Source: Beijerinckiaceae bacterium
GTDB lineage: Bacteria; Pseudomonadota; Alphaproteobacteria; Rhizobiales; Beijerinckiaceae
Reading direction: 5' to 3'
Assembly (NCBI GenBank): GCA_947475995.1
Contig: CANJNI010000013.1
Coordinates: 1 to 64,000, forward strand
Length of the DNA stretch: 64,000 nt
Shown here in pieces: positions 24,508 through 34,269 of the stretch. Position 1 is the first letter of the stretch, and each line of letters starts with the position of its first letter. Made by a program: the position numbers and the translations under genes. Below the pieces are notes generated by a model. It did no database searches and was not told the origin of the DNA. It was given only the letters and a program-made list of their open reading frames with translations.

Positions 24508-26678
24508 GACGTGGCCTGCGAATTCTGCAGCGACCACAGGCGCGCATAAAGTCCGTTCGGACGTTTCAGCAGCTCGTCGTGAGAGCCAGCCTCCACGATG
24601 CGGCCATCCACCATGCCGATGATGCGATTGCAGGGGCGCACCGCCGCGAGCCGATGCGCAATGATGATCACGGTGCGGTTGCGGACGATCTGCTGCATGT
24701 TCATCTGGATGATGCGCTCGCTTTCATAATCGAGCGCCGAGGTGGCTTCATCGAAAATCAGGATGGGCGGATTGGTCGCAAGCGCGCGGGCGATCGCGAT
24801 GCGCTGACGCTGTCCGCCAGAGAGGTTCGCGCCGCGCTCCTCGATCATCGTGTCGTAGCCCTGCGGCAGCTTGTTGATGAACTCGTCCGCGCCCGCGAGC
24901 TTGGCGATGGCGATCACGCGCGCACGCTGCATCGCCGGGTCCGCCAGGGCGATATTGTCGTGAATGGTGCGGTTGAACAGCAGGTTTTCCTGCAGCACCA
25001 CGCCGATGTTCCGGCGCAGCCACGCGGGATCAAGCTGCGACATGTCAGCGCCGTCGAGGAACACCTGCCCCTCCTCCGGCGAATAAAGGCGCTGCACGAG
25101 TTTGGTCAGCGTCGACTTGCCGGAGCCGGAGGGTCCGACAACCCCGATCACCTCGCCCGGCCGGATGCCCAGCGACAGGCCCTTCAGGACGAAAGCGCCT
25201 TCGGGACGATAGCGGAAGGACACGTTGCGGAATTCGATGGCGCCCTTGGGCGGCGGCAGCACAACGCGCGAATTCGAAGCGGCTTCCATCGGGGTGTTCA
25301 GGATGTCGCCCAGACGATCCACCGACACCTGCACCTGCTGAAAGTCCTGCCAAAGCTGCGACAGCCGCAGGATGGGCTGCGCGACCTGCGAGGCGATCAT
25401 GTTGAAAGCCACGAGTTCGCCGACCGTCAGGTCGCCGTCGATCACGGCCTTCGCGCCGAACAGCAGGATGGCGGCGGTCGTCAGCTTGTTCACGTACTGA
25501 ATGGCGTTCTGGCCGCCGGAGGCCAGCATCGTCGTGCTGAAGGCGGTCTTCACATAGGCCGCCAGACGCTCTTCCCACTGCACCTGCATGAAGGGTTCGA
25601 CCGCCGAAGCCTTGACGGTGTGAATGCCCACCACGGTCTCGACCAGGAACTGCTGGCTCAGGGCGCCGCGATTGAATTTTTCCTTCACCAGTTCGCGCAG
25701 CGGCGGGCGCAGCACGGTGGCGATGATCACATAGATCGGAACCGACGCCACGATGATCAGCGACAATTTCCACGAATAGGCGAACAGCACCGCGAAAAAC
25801 ACGAAGGTGAAGACGAAGTCGAGCGACGAGAACAACGCCGGGCCGGTGAGGAACCCGCGGATGCTTTCAAGTTCCCGCACACGCGCGACAGTCTGCCCCG
25901 CCGAGCGCGTTTCGAAATAGCCCAGCGGCAGGCGCAGCAGATGATGGAACAGGCGCTGGCCCAGTTCGACGTCGATGCGATTGGTCGTATGCGACAGCGC
26001 ATAGGTGCGAAGATATTGCAGGATCACATCGAACAGGCCGACCACCACCAGCCCGCCGATCAGGACGAACAGGGTCGAGTAGCCCTTATGGGTGAGAACC
26101 TTGTCGACGATGACCTGGAAGAAGAGCGGGGTCACCAGCGCGAAGATCTGCACGAAGAATGACGCCAGCAGCACATGCGACAGCGGCCGGCGATAGCGCC
26201 AGATCGACTGCATGAACCAGATGAAGCCGAACTTGCTCGGATCGACCCCCTCGCCCCCAATGCGCCGCGCGACCTGGAGAACGAAGGGCTCGATCTCGCC
26301 GAACAGCTCTTCGAGCGCCACTTCACGGTCGCGGCGCAGGATCGGATCGACGACCCGGTAGAGGCCCGACGGGTTCTTGCCGCCGAAAATGACGAAAGCG
26401 CCGGTCCGCAACTGGATGATGGCGGGCGTCGGGATGGTTTCCAGCCGTCCGGCGGATTTCAGCGTGAGCTGACGGGCCTTGAGTCCGATGGTCTTTGAGG
26501 CGCGCAGAAGTTCGTTCGCCCCGGTGGGCCGACCGACCAGACCGAGCTGGTTGTACATATGGATGGGGTCAGCGGCGATCCGGTAATAACCGGCGATCGC
26601 CGCCACGCAGGCGAGGCCCGCGTCGAGCGGCGGCGGGGTCGGAGCAGGCTCAGCAATCTGGGCTACACTCTGGTTCAT
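24504..26678 (-). CDS. Type I secretion ABC transporter (HlyB type)
   Basis: 724 residues from ATG 26678. Domains in order: a C39 peptidase-like domain (residues ~15-135) in which the catalytic Cys is replaced (DAGLACVAA instead of DCG), a six-helix membrane domain, and an ATPase with Walker A VGPSGSGKSTL, signature LSGGQRQRIAIARAL and Walker B ILIFDEATSALD. The inactive C39-like domain is typical of HlyB-type exporters that recognise C-terminal secretion signals without cleavage. It is first in a two-gene operon. The 223 bases upstream (26679-26901) show no gene. Confidence 0.92.
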   Translation of the reverse strand: MNQSVAQIAEPAPTPPPLDAGLACVAAIAGYYRIAADPIHMYNQLGLVGRPTGANELLRASKTIGLKARQLTLKSAGRLETIPTPAIIQLRTGAFVIFGGKNPSGLYRVVDPILRRDREVALEELFGEIEPFVLQVARRIGGEGVDPSKFGFIWFMQSIWRYRRPLSHVLLASFFVQIFALVTPLFFQVIVDKVLTHKGYSTLFVLIGGLVVVGLFDVILQYLRTYALSHTTNRIDVELGQRLFHHLLRLPLGYFETRSAGQTVARVRELESIRGFLTGPALFSSLDFVFTFVFFAVLFAYSWKLSLIIVASVPIYVIIATVLRPPLRELVKEKFNRGALSQQFLVETVVGIHTVKASAVEPFMQVQWEERLAAYVKTAFSTTMLASGGQNAIQYVNKLTTAAILLFGAKAVIDGDLTVGELVAFNMIASQVAQPILRLSQLWQDFQQVQVSVDRLGDILNTPMEAASNSRVVLPPPKGAIEFRNVSFRYRPEGAFVLKGLSLGIRPGEVIGVVGPSGSGKSTLTKLVQRLYSPEEGQVFLDGADMSQLDPAWLRRNIGVVLQENLLFNRTIHDNIALADPAMQRARVIAIAKLAGADEFINKLPQGYDTMIEERGANLSGGQRQRIAIARALATNPPILIFDEATSALDYESERIIQMNMQQIVRNRTVIIIAHRLAAVRPCNRIIGMVDGRIVEAGSHDELLKRPNGLYARLWSLQNSQATS

Positions 26679-26901
26679 CGAAATTCCGACAACCGAAACA
26701 ACAGCCTGCCACTCATCCACTCCGGCGGTCGCTTCGACTATCACCCTTGCGGATTAGCCGAGCCCGCGGAAGATGTGCAGGAACTCCCGACATAATAGCG
26801 CAAATTACTAATAAAAGTAAGCGAACGCCGCCGCATGGCTAACGCCCGCGCCCGACTTCAACGGCGACTGCGTATATGTTTCAAATACTGGAGTCTGGAG
26901 A

Positions 26902-27909
26902 TCAGCTTTTCTGTTCGCTGGTCATCTCACTCATGGTCCAGCCGAACATTTCCACCTGATAGCCTGCGATCCGGAAGTCCCTGCCGGACACCTTGGCGGA
27001 GAGCGCTTTCGCCTGCTCGGCCGAAGCTTCCGCCTTGGAGGAAACCTCGATCCGGACCCAGTTCTCGCCGAGGTCTCCGACCGGGGTGATCTTCACCACC
27101 AGACCGTCGCGGGTTTCGGCCACGTACTGACGCGGCGCCAACGCTCCATTTCCCGCCTTGCGGACGTCCTGGAAATCCAGCGTCTCGATCACGCCGCTCA
27201 TGCGGGTGATCTTGCCGGGCTCGACCTCGTGCTTCTCGGGAATATTGGCGAGGACGAGCTCCTTGCCCTCCTCCGGGGAGGAGACGCTGATCGGGTCCTT
27301 GTTGTCGCCAACCAGTTCGATTTTCGCAAATTTCGCGGGCTCGATCCGGGCGAGCACATTGTCGAACCAGTCGGACTTCGAGGTCGGGGCTTTCACCTCG
27401 CCGCGCAGCAACCAGGTCTGGGCCGCATCGCCGATCTTCGCGTAGACGCCGCCTTGCGGACCGCCGACCGACATGTCGCGCTGGCCGAGCAGGAAGTTGG
27501 CCAAAGTCGCATCGCCCGATCCCTTGATGATGATCTGCTTGCCGCCGTCGCTCGAACCCGGAGCGCCCAGCCCGATATCCCCGTAACGTGACGGATCGGA
27601 TGTCTTGGCTTCCTCGAAGCGCAGCGTGGCCGTCGATGCGACGATGTCCCGCACGACGTCGAGCTTCACTGGATATTCCGAGCCCGCAGCCACGAAGCCA
27701 TTGTCCTTGCGGACGACCGTGATGCTGCGATCGCCATCCTGCAATTCGATCGACGCAATGTCCGCGCCCTTGTCCCGAAGGGTCGCAAACACGGTCTCGC
27801 CGCGCCGGTCCGTGACCACGCGTGTCGAGCGATTTTGCAGAACGTAGGTTGTCGCCGCCACCGCCACGATGGCGACGCCCGCGAGCAAAACGAGTCCCTT
27901 GGCATTCAT
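26902..27909 (-). CDS. DUF4340 domain-containing protein
   Basis: 335 residues, with an N-terminal membrane helix (LVLLAGVAIVAVAATTYVL) and then a beta-rich periplasmic region. A central DUF4340 repeat is recognisable (VYAKIGDAAQTWLL, SDWFDNVLARIEPAKFAKIE). ATG 27909 has GAGGAG upstream. DUF4340 proteins accompany Gld-like ABC systems, as here where it is the last of four genes. The function of the complex is not known; it may act at the cell envelope. Confidence 0.85.
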   Translation of the reverse strand: MNAKGLVLLAGVAIVAVAATTYVLQNRSTRVVTDRRGETVFATLRDKGADIASIELQDGDRSITVVRKDNGFVAAGSEYPVKLDVVRDIVASTATLRFEEAKTSDPSRYGDIGLGAPGSSDGGKQIIIKGSGDATLANFLLGQRDMSVGGPQGGVYAKIGDAAQTWLLRGEVKAPTSKSDWFDNVLARIEPAKFAKIELVGDNKDPISVSSPEEGKELVLANIPEKHEVEPGKITRMSGVIETLDFQDVRKAGNGALAPRQYVAETRDGLVVKITPVGDLGENWVRIEVSSKAEASAEQAKALSAKVSGRDFRIAGYQVEMFGWTMSEMTSEQKS

Positions 27910-27920
27910 GGGAAATCTCC

Positions 27921-29786
27921 TCAGGCGGACTTGGTCGGCAGCGGACGCTTGGGACGCCGCAGGGCGAAGATCAGCGCCAGGATCGCGACCAAAACCGGCA
28001 CGAGGCCGACATTGATCGCCGTGATCCAGCTCTTCAGCGTATCGACATCGCGGCGCAACGCGAATTGCACATCGCGCAGATCGGAGCGGATTTGCAACAT
28101 CTGCGACCGGAAGCCCTCGACGGCTTTCAGCTGTTCGGGCGACAAGGCTTCGGCGGCGGCGCCTTCTGCCTTCGGAAGCTGCGCCAGCTTCTCCTGCGTT
28201 TCCTTGAGCTGCGTCATCAGCTGCTGCTCTTTCGACCGGTACCGCGCGTCAGCTTCCTGCTCCATCTTCTGGATCATCGAGAACGGACGCCACGAGACCC
28301 CGCGACCGCGCAGGTCGGCCAGCGCAGCGCCGCCCGCCATCTGCTCGATGGCGTTGTTGACGAAGTCGCCATTGTTGGCGAAGGCCTGCGAGAAGGACTG
28401 GCCGAGAATGTTGCGCGACGTGATCCAGTTGCGATCCATCAGCATGTCGGCGTCGCCCACCAGAATGACGTTCGCAGGCGCGGTCGACTGCTTCACCGGA
28501 TCGCCATTGCGCTGTGAGCCTTCAGGCTTGCCGGCCGCGAAGGCGCTGTCGAGCGTACCGGTCAGGCGTGCGGCCAGAACCAGCGGCTTGTCGCTCTTCT
28601 TGAGATTCGCCAGATAACGACGCGGATCGCCGCCGCGCTCGGCCACGATGGACTTGTCCAGCGTCCCCGCCTCAGCCGACCCGAAGATCAGCGGACGCAA
28701 CTTCGCGCTATCCTTGGTGGCGGTGAACGAACCCGCAGAGGTCATCACCATCGCGGAAAGCTGCGAAAGCATCACTTCGCTCGTGTCGAAGGCTTCCTTG
28801 CGCAGCGCCATCCACGGCAGATTCGGGGCCTGAACCGGGCGGCCATCGACATTGCGTTCCGTCGAGAGCGCGAAGGTCGGATCGCCCACCACGACCTTGT
28901 TGTCGAAGCCGACGCCCCATGCGGCGAACAGCTTGTCGAGATCGGAAGCGTTGTTCGGTGCAGGACCGCGCGGACCGAACTGGTTTTCCGCCATCGGGTC
29001 CATGAAGATCATCGTGGCGCCGCCACCCAGCACCCACTGGTCGAGCGCATATTGGGTGCGCTCCGGCAGGTTCTGCGGCTGCACCACCATCACGACCTTG
29101 GTGTCGTCGGGAAAATTGTCGATCTCGCCCGCCACCGGCTTCACGTCGAAGAACTGGCGCATCTGTACCAGAATCTGCTGTTCGGGCATCTGGATCTGCG
29201 GATTGCCCGACAGACCCAAACCATCCAGCAGCGCCACGACCGCTTTGCCCCGACGGCCGAGTTCGGACACGAGCCGCGTCAGGTCATATTCCAGAAACGC
29301 TTCGCGCTCGGGCGAGAAAACCCCGATGGTGGCGCGACCAGTCGTCGAGTTCGTCGCCGCCAGACCGAAGAACATCTGTTCGCCGCTCGCGGACGCAAAC
29401 TGGCTGATGCCAAAACCGACCGCGCGGTCCTCGTCCTCGGAGAAGGGCTTCGGATCAATCACCTCAAGCACGATGCGCCCGTTCGAGCCGGCCACATAGG
29501 CGTCCAGCATGGAGCGGACGCGCGACGCGAAGGCCGCGATCGCCGGAGCTTCCTTGGTCAGGCCAGACGACATGAAAAGCCGGAACCGCAACGGCTCCTT
29601 GATCTCGCCCAGCAGCTTCAACGTGCCGTTGCTGAGCGAATAAAGCTTCTGCTGGGTCAGATCGATGCGCGCGCTGCGAAAGAGCTGTGCGCCCATCAGG
29701 TTCACACAGCCGAAAATAACCGCCCCCAGCACCGCCGCGATGATCGCGATGCGTCCGGTTCCGAGCTTGTTCAGTTTATCGAACAT
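27921..29786 (-). CDS. GldG-like ABC system component
   Basis: 621 residues from ATG 29786, just after the permease stop. An N-terminal membrane helix (IAIIAAVLGAVIFGCVNLMG) is followed by a long periplasmic part with a ThuA/GATase-like fold as in GldG (VVALLDGLGLSGNP), a coiled-coil near residues 510-580, and a C-terminal helix (WITAINVGLVPVLVAILALI) with a basic end. In Bacteroidetes GldG works with GldA and GldF in gliding; alphaproteobacterial relatives have no defined role. It is part of the ATPase-permease-GldG-DUF4340 operon. Confidence 0.85.
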   Translation of the reverse strand: MFDKLNKLGTGRIAIIAAVLGAVIFGCVNLMGAQLFRSARIDLTQQKLYSLSNGTLKLLGEIKEPLRFRLFMSSGLTKEAPAIAAFASRVRSMLDAYVAGSNGRIVLEVIDPKPFSEDEDRAVGFGISQFASASGEQMFFGLAATNSTTGRATIGVFSPEREAFLEYDLTRLVSELGRRGKAVVALLDGLGLSGNPQIQMPEQQILVQMRQFFDVKPVAGEIDNFPDDTKVVMVVQPQNLPERTQYALDQWVLGGGATMIFMDPMAENQFGPRGPAPNNASDLDKLFAAWGVGFDNKVVVGDPTFALSTERNVDGRPVQAPNLPWMALRKEAFDTSEVMLSQLSAMVMTSAGSFTATKDSAKLRPLIFGSAEAGTLDKSIVAERGGDPRRYLANLKKSDKPLVLAARLTGTLDSAFAAGKPEGSQRNGDPVKQSTAPANVILVGDADMLMDRNWITSRNILGQSFSQAFANNGDFVNNAIEQMAGGAALADLRGRGVSWRPFSMIQKMEQEADARYRSKEQQLMTQLKETQEKLAQLPKAEGAAAEALSPEQLKAVEGFRSQMLQIRSDLRDVQFALRRDVDTLKSWITAINVGLVPVLVAILALIFALRRPKRPLPTKSA

Positions 29787-29793
29787 CAGCGCC

Positions 29794-30528
29794 TCACGCG
29801 GCTTTCTTGACTTCGATCGCGCGGACATTCAGCCACAGCGCGAAACAAATCAGCGAAATGAAAAAGATCAGCGACGGCACTTCCAGCACGCCATCCGTGA
29901 TGCGCTGGAAATTGCCGATGAACGACATGGACCGCACCACATCCAGCACGACCGGCGGCGCCCAGGAGCGCAGACCAGCCAGCACCAGGTCGAAACCCGC
30001 CATGGTGAAGATGAAGCCCACCGCAGCCGAGCCGATGAAGGCCAGAACCTGGCTCTTCGTCAGCGCCGATATGCAGGCCGAAATGGCCAGGAACGAACCC
30101 GCCATCAGCCACGAGCCGATATAGGATGCGAAGATCACACCGTTGTCCGGATTGCCCAGCATATTGACGGTGATCCACAGCGGCATGGTGAGGATCAGCG
30201 CAAGGGCCGCGAAGGCCCAAGCGGCGAGCCACTTGCCCACGACGATCTGCCAGGGCCGCACCGGCAAGGTCATGAGCAGCTCGATCGTGCCGCCCCGGCG
30301 CTCTTCGGCCCAAAGCCGCATCGCAATGGCGGGCATCAGCACAAGATAGAGCCAGGGATGCCACAGGAAGAAGCCGGACATGTCAGCCTGGCCGCGGTCG
30401 AAAAAGCCCGCGACGAAAAAAGTCATTCCGGCGGCGAGCGCCAGAAAGATCGCCAGAAACACCGCCGCAAGCGGCGTGGCGAAATAGGCTGCAAACTCGC
30501 GGCGGAAGATGAGTGCGATCGTGCGCAT
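29794..30528 (-). CDS. ABC transporter permease (GldF/NosY type)
   Basis: 244 residues from ATG 30528. MRTIALIFRREFAAYFATPL is the typical opening of ABC-2 permeases, with the element WAEERRGGTIELLMTLPV after the second helix and about six membrane helices. The start lies within two bases of the ATPase stop, so the genes are coupled. With the ATPase and the GldG-like protein it should form an inner-membrane complex of unknown substrate. Confidence 0.88.
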   Translation of the reverse strand: MRTIALIFRREFAAYFATPLAAVFLAIFLALAAGMTFFVAGFFDRGQADMSGFFLWHPWLYLVLMPAIAMRLWAEERRGGTIELLMTLPVRPWQIVVGKWLAAWAFAALALILTMPLWITVNMLGNPDNGVIFASYIGSWLMAGSFLAISACISALTKSQVLAFIGSAAVGFIFTMAGFDLVLAGLRSWAPPVVLDVVRSMSFIGNFQRITDGVLEVPSLIFFISLICFALWLNVRAIEVKKAA

Positions 30529-30529
30529 G

Positions 30530-31480
30530 TCAGGCCCCCGCATTCTGTCTGGTGATCTGGCGGAACACTTCGTCGAGACGCGCACGCTCCATATGGATTT
30601 CTTCCACCACGATGTCGGACTTTGCGAGCAGCTTCGTGATCGCCGCTCCGGAGGGACGCACATCGCCCGAATGCACCAGGAACTGCGCGACGCCGTTCAC
30701 ATGCGACGTAATCTCCACATTCGCCACGCCCGGTTGCTGCGCCAGAAGATCGACGACGCGCTGCGGCTGCGCCGTCTCGACCGTCAGCGCCATGGAGCCC
30801 TGACCCGGCGCTTTCGCCATCAGGTCAGCCGGCGTGGAATCGGCCAGCATACGGCCCTTGGCGATGATAATGGCGCGCGAGCAGATCGCCTCCACCTCTT
30901 CGAGAATATGTGTGGAGACCACAATCGCCTTGTTGGCCGCGATGGAGCGGATGAGCGAGCGCATCTCGTGCTTCTGGTTCGGGTCGAGGCCGTCGGTCGG
31001 CTCATCGAGGATCAGCACGTCAGGATCGTGGATCAGCGCCTGCGCAATGCCGACGCGACGCTTGAAGCCTTTCGACAGGGATTCAATCCGCTGGTTCCAC
31101 ACCCCGGCGAGATCGACCCGCTCGACGAGTTCGGCCAGCCGGCTGTTCGCCTTCTGCTTCGACATGCCGTGCATTCCGGCGACGAAATCGAGGAAGGCCG
31201 CAACCGTCATGTCCGAGTAGGCCGGAGCGCCTTCGGGCAGATAGCCCAGATGCCGCCGCGCGGTGATCGGATCTTCATGCGAATCATGCCCGGCGATGAA
31301 AGCGCGACCAGAGGTCGGCTCCAGAAAGCCGCTGATGATCTTCATCGTCGTGGATTTGCCGGCGCCGTTCGGCCCCAGAAATCCCACCACCTCACCCCGC
31401 CCTACCGAGAACGAAATATGATCGACGGCAGTCAGCGCGCCGAACTTTTTGACGAGATCGCGCGTCTCGACAAGCGCCAT
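30530..31480 (-). CDS. ABC transporter ATP-binding protein (GldA type)
   Basis: 316 residues from ATG 31480, with GGGGAG upstream. Walker A is FLGPNGAGKSTTMK, the signature LSKGFKRRVGIAQAL and Walker B VLILDEPTDGLDPN, followed by a C-terminal regulatory extension of about 90 residues. The atypical signature LSKGF (instead of LSGGQ) is common in GldA/NatA/CcmA-like ATPases. It is the first gene of the operon with permease, GldG-like and DUF4340 proteins. Confidence 0.92.
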   Translation of the reverse strand: MALVETRDLVKKFGALTAVDHISFSVGRGEVVGFLGPNGAGKSTTMKIISGFLEPTSGRAFIAGHDSHEDPITARRHLGYLPEGAPAYSDMTVAAFLDFVAGMHGMSKQKANSRLAELVERVDLAGVWNQRIESLSKGFKRRVGIAQALIHDPDVLILDEPTDGLDPNQKHEMRSLIRSIAANKAIVVSTHILEEVEAICSRAIIIAKGRMLADSTPADLMAKAPGQGSMALTVETAQPQRVVDLLAQQPGVANVEITSHVNGVAQFLVHSGDVRPSGAAITKLLAKSDIVVEEIHMERARLDEVFRQITRQNAGA

Positions 31481-31658
31481 GAAATCGCTCCCCTTCCACA
31501 CACCGGTCTTTGACCGCGTTCTCGGACTGGACGGCCCGCATTGGGACCGCCACGAACCCGCGACAGCCGCAGACGAGTTAAATACGGTCCGAGTGAAGTC
31601 AAGGGCCTAGGGGCATAAAATGGCCAACGTGTGACGGCGTTCCGGGTCCGTTTCTCCG

Positions 31659-32636
31659 TTATTCGACGCCAGGGCGGAAAATCTCCTCGGCCCGCACCAC
31701 GCGGGGCGACAGATATTGCTCATGGACATAGCGACCGACCGCCTCCAGGGCAGGCCTGTTCGCCGCCATCCCGTAGGCCCAGTAATCCTTGCCGAAGACG
31801 CTCCAGGCCTCCTCCACATGGTCGATCAGCCAGGGCAGCGCGAGGCGAAGCGCGTCGGTGTCGAACAGGCCTTCGGTGGCGTGATCCCGCGCCTCGCAGA
31901 AGGCCCGGTACAGGCTCGTGGCCGCCCACGGATGCGCATCGAACACATCCTGCCGCATCGCCACCGTGTGCATGATGGGGAAAATGCCAGTGCGGCGGTA
32001 ATAGTCCTTCTCGACCTCCTTGTAGTTCGGAAACAGCCGCTCGATGGACGGATGGCCGTCGATGAAAATCTTCGGCAGATAGATGGAGGTCAGCGCATCC
32101 AGTTCGCCGCGCAGGAACATCGCTTCCAGTGTTTGTCCGTCGGGCAGGAAGTCGATCTTCAGTTCCGGAGGCAGGTCCAGCGGGATCAGGGGCCGTTCGG
32201 TCGGCGCGGTGAGGCCGCCGATGAACCAGTGCATGTCATGCGCCTCGACGCCATAATCGTCCTTCAGCATCCCCTTGATGTAGACGACCGCCGTTGAGCT
32301 GTATTGCGTGGTGCCGACGCGCTTTCCCTTCAGGTCCTGCGGCGACTTGATTCCCGCGCCCTTGCGCACATAGATGCAGGAGTGCCGGAAGAACTTCGAC
32401 ACAGCCACCGGCAGCGCCACGAACGGACATTCGTCACGTCCGATCAGGCTGGTCAGCGAAGCCAGGGACAGTTCGGAGGCGTGGAATTCCCTGTCCTCCA
32501 GCATGCGCGGAAACATCTGGCGCGGCCGCAGGATCTTCACATCGAGATCGATTCCCGCCGCCTTCACCAACCCGTCCGCAAGCGGACGTGTGCGGTCGTA
32601 ATCCCAGCAGGCGAGCGTCAGTGGCAGGTTGGGCAA
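31659..32636 (-). CDS. Solute-binding-like protein, 4,5-dihydroxyphthalate decarboxylase family
   Basis: 325 residues, periplasmic-binding-protein type II fold (LACWDYDRTRPLADGLV, DLKGKRVGTTQYSSTAVVYI, FLRGELDALTSIYLP). It belongs to the group annotated as 4,5-dihydroxyphthalate decarboxylase-like or NMT1-like. There is no signal peptide, so a cytoplasmic enzyme or sensor is more likely than a transporter subunit, and no permease lies nearby. The real substrate is unknown. It stands alone on the minus strand. Confidence 0.75.
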   Translation of the reverse strand: MPNLPLTLACWDYDRTRPLADGLVKAAGIDLDVKILRPRQMFPRMLEDREFHASELSLASLTSLIGRDECPFVALPVAVSKFFRHSCIYVRKGAGIKSPQDLKGKRVGTTQYSSTAVVYIKGMLKDDYGVEAHDMHWFIGGLTAPTERPLIPLDLPPELKIDFLPDGQTLEAMFLRGELDALTSIYLPKIFIDGHPSIERLFPNYKEVEKDYYRRTGIFPIMHTVAMRQDVFDAHPWAATSLYRAFCEARDHATEGLFDTDALRLALPWLIDHVEEAWSVFGKDYWAYGMAANRPALEAVGRYVHEQYLSPRVVRAEEIFRPGVE

Positions 32637-32687
32637 GGCGATCTCCGTTGCAGACGAGCGCCCAGTCTAGGCGGACCTGCCGGAGAT

Positions 32688-33158
32688 TCAATTGTCCCGG
32701 ACGATGGAAATGTCGCGCAGGTTGGGAGCGGAGAGTTTTGCGGTCGCGTCGATCTGCATCGAACGGACTGCCGGGGTGAAGCGGCCCACGAGGCCCGTCG
32801 GGACGGTCGCGCTGGCCCGGATCGTCACCGCATGGGACACAGGATCGAAATCAACCAGCGTGATGATGGAGTTCGCGCCATCGGGCTCCGCCAGTCGAAA
32901 CACTTTCGCCGCCATGTCGATGGCCGACATGCGGTCGCCCGACTGCTGCAACACGCGCGAGGCCGCAAAGGCCGAGGACTCGACGGCGTCCTGCAATTTC
33001 GACTTGACGATGTAAATGCGTCCGACATCAGCCGACACGCCGATTCCGCCGACGAGCGGCACAGCCGCGATCGCGACCGTCGTGGCCGAGACGCCCCTCA
33101 CGTCCCGCACCAGACGAAGGAAATTTCGAGCTGCCTTCAACAGCATGCCGGTCCCCAT
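32688..33158 (-). CDS. TadE/TadG-like pilus-associated protein
   Basis: About 156 residues from ATG 33158. A basic N-terminus (FLRLVRDVRGVSATTVAIAA) leads into one membrane helix and then a periplasmic part with VGRIYIVKSKLQDAVESSAF, the hallmark of Flp pilus-assembly TadE/G-like proteins, where the helix is followed by a D..R....R.QL.AADAAA-like stretch. It is shorter than full TadG. The frame is open to 33212, but the extra residues are not hydrophobic. No tad operon is visible, so it is an orphan copy. Confidence 0.7.
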   Translation of the reverse strand: MGTGMLLKAARNFLRLVRDVRGVSATTVAIAAVPLVGGIGVSADVGRIYIVKSKLQDAVESSAFAASRVLQQSGDRMSAIDMAAKVFRLAEPDGANSIITLVDFDPVSHAVTIRASATVPTGLVGRFTPAVRSMQIDATAKLSAPNLRDISIVRDN

Positions 33159-33268
33159 CGGAGGCGACGCATCCACTTGTGCGCATGATGCCAGCAGCGG
33201 GACTGTCTTCAAGCGAGGCCTTTACGGAAGGTTAACGACCATCTCGCGCCATCGCTAAAATTGTTTCA

Positions 33269-34228
33269 TCAATCCTGCACGACCCGAACGGGCGCGCCGT
33301 TGCGCCACGCGATGATGCACTCGACGGTGTCGGCATAGTAGGCACGGAAATTCGCCTGCGTTGCGTATCCCAGATGCGGCGACAGAACCACATTTTCCAT
33401 GGTCCGGAAGGGATGATGGGCCGGCAAAGGCTCGATGTCATAGACGTCGAGTCCCGCGCCGCGAATCCTGCCGGATTTCAGCACGTCGATCAGCGCCGCT
33501 TCATCCACAATGGGCCCGCGCGAAGTGTTGACGAAGATCGCCGTGGACTTCATGCGCGCAAAGTCAGCCGCGCCCACCAGGCCGCGCGTGCGCTCGCCCA
33601 GCACCAGATGCACACTGATGGCGTCGGAGCGCTCGAATAGTTCCTCCTTCGAAACCCATGTGGCGCCGCCCGCAGCCGCCTTCTCGGGCGTAAGATTCTG
33701 GCTCCACGCAATCACCTCCATCTCGAAGGCCTTCGCGATGCGCGCCATGCCGCGCCCCAGATTGCCGAGGCCCAGAAGCCCAAGCGTTCCGCCCGACAGT
33801 GAACGCCCCAGACCCTCCTGCCAGCGGCCCGCCCGCATGGCGCGGTCCTCGGCAAACACATTGCGCGACAGTCCAAACAGAAGCGTCGTGGCGATTTCGA
33901 GCGTCGGCGGAACCTTCTCGCCTTGCCGGGTCGAACAGGCGACCACGCCGCGCTCGCGGCACGCGGCCGCATCGAGCGAGCGGTTGCGCGGACCCGTCGA
34001 GATCACCAGCTTCAGGCGCGGCAGCTTCTCGATCAGTGCGCGCCCGAACGGCATGCGTTCGCGCATGATGCTGATCACATCGAAATCCTTCAGCGCTTCG
34101 GCAGCCTCATCGACGTCGCCGAGATTGCGGGTGAAAGACACGACCTCCGCATCCGGCCCTACAGACGACCAGTCAGCGAGGCTGCGGGCAATGTTCTGAT
34201 AATCGTCGCAGATGGCGATGCGCAGCAT
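33269..34228 (-). CDS. D-2-hydroxyacid dehydrogenase (NAD-dependent)
   Basis: 319 residues from ATG 34228, preceded by CAGGAG. The frame is open much further upstream, but that part reads through the next gene's territory. The Rossmann motif is LGLLGLGNLGRGMARI. Catalytic residues are seen as Arg in VNTSRGPIVDE, Glu in LDVYDIEPLP and His in LSPHLGYAT. It interconverts 2-hydroxy and 2-oxo acids, and the serA/glyoxylate reductase group is the closest in appearance. It lies alone, 41 bases below the ABC exporter operon. Confidence 0.88.
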   Translation of the reverse strand: MLRIAICDDYQNIARSLADWSSVGPDAEVVSFTRNLGDVDEAAEALKDFDVISIMRERMPFGRALIEKLPRLKLVISTGPRNRSLDAAACRERGVVACSTRQGEKVPPTLEIATTLLFGLSRNVFAEDRAMRAGRWQEGLGRSLSGGTLGLLGLGNLGRGMARIAKAFEMEVIAWSQNLTPEKAAAGGATWVSKEELFERSDAISVHLVLGERTRGLVGAADFARMKSTAIFVNTSRGPIVDEAALIDVLKSGRIRGAGLDVYDIEPLPAHHPFRTMENVVLSPHLGYATQANFRAYYADTVECIIAWRNGAPVRVVQD

Positions 34229-34269
34229 GAGGCTCTCCTGAAGCCCGCATCCTAGCGCGCGCTCATGCG

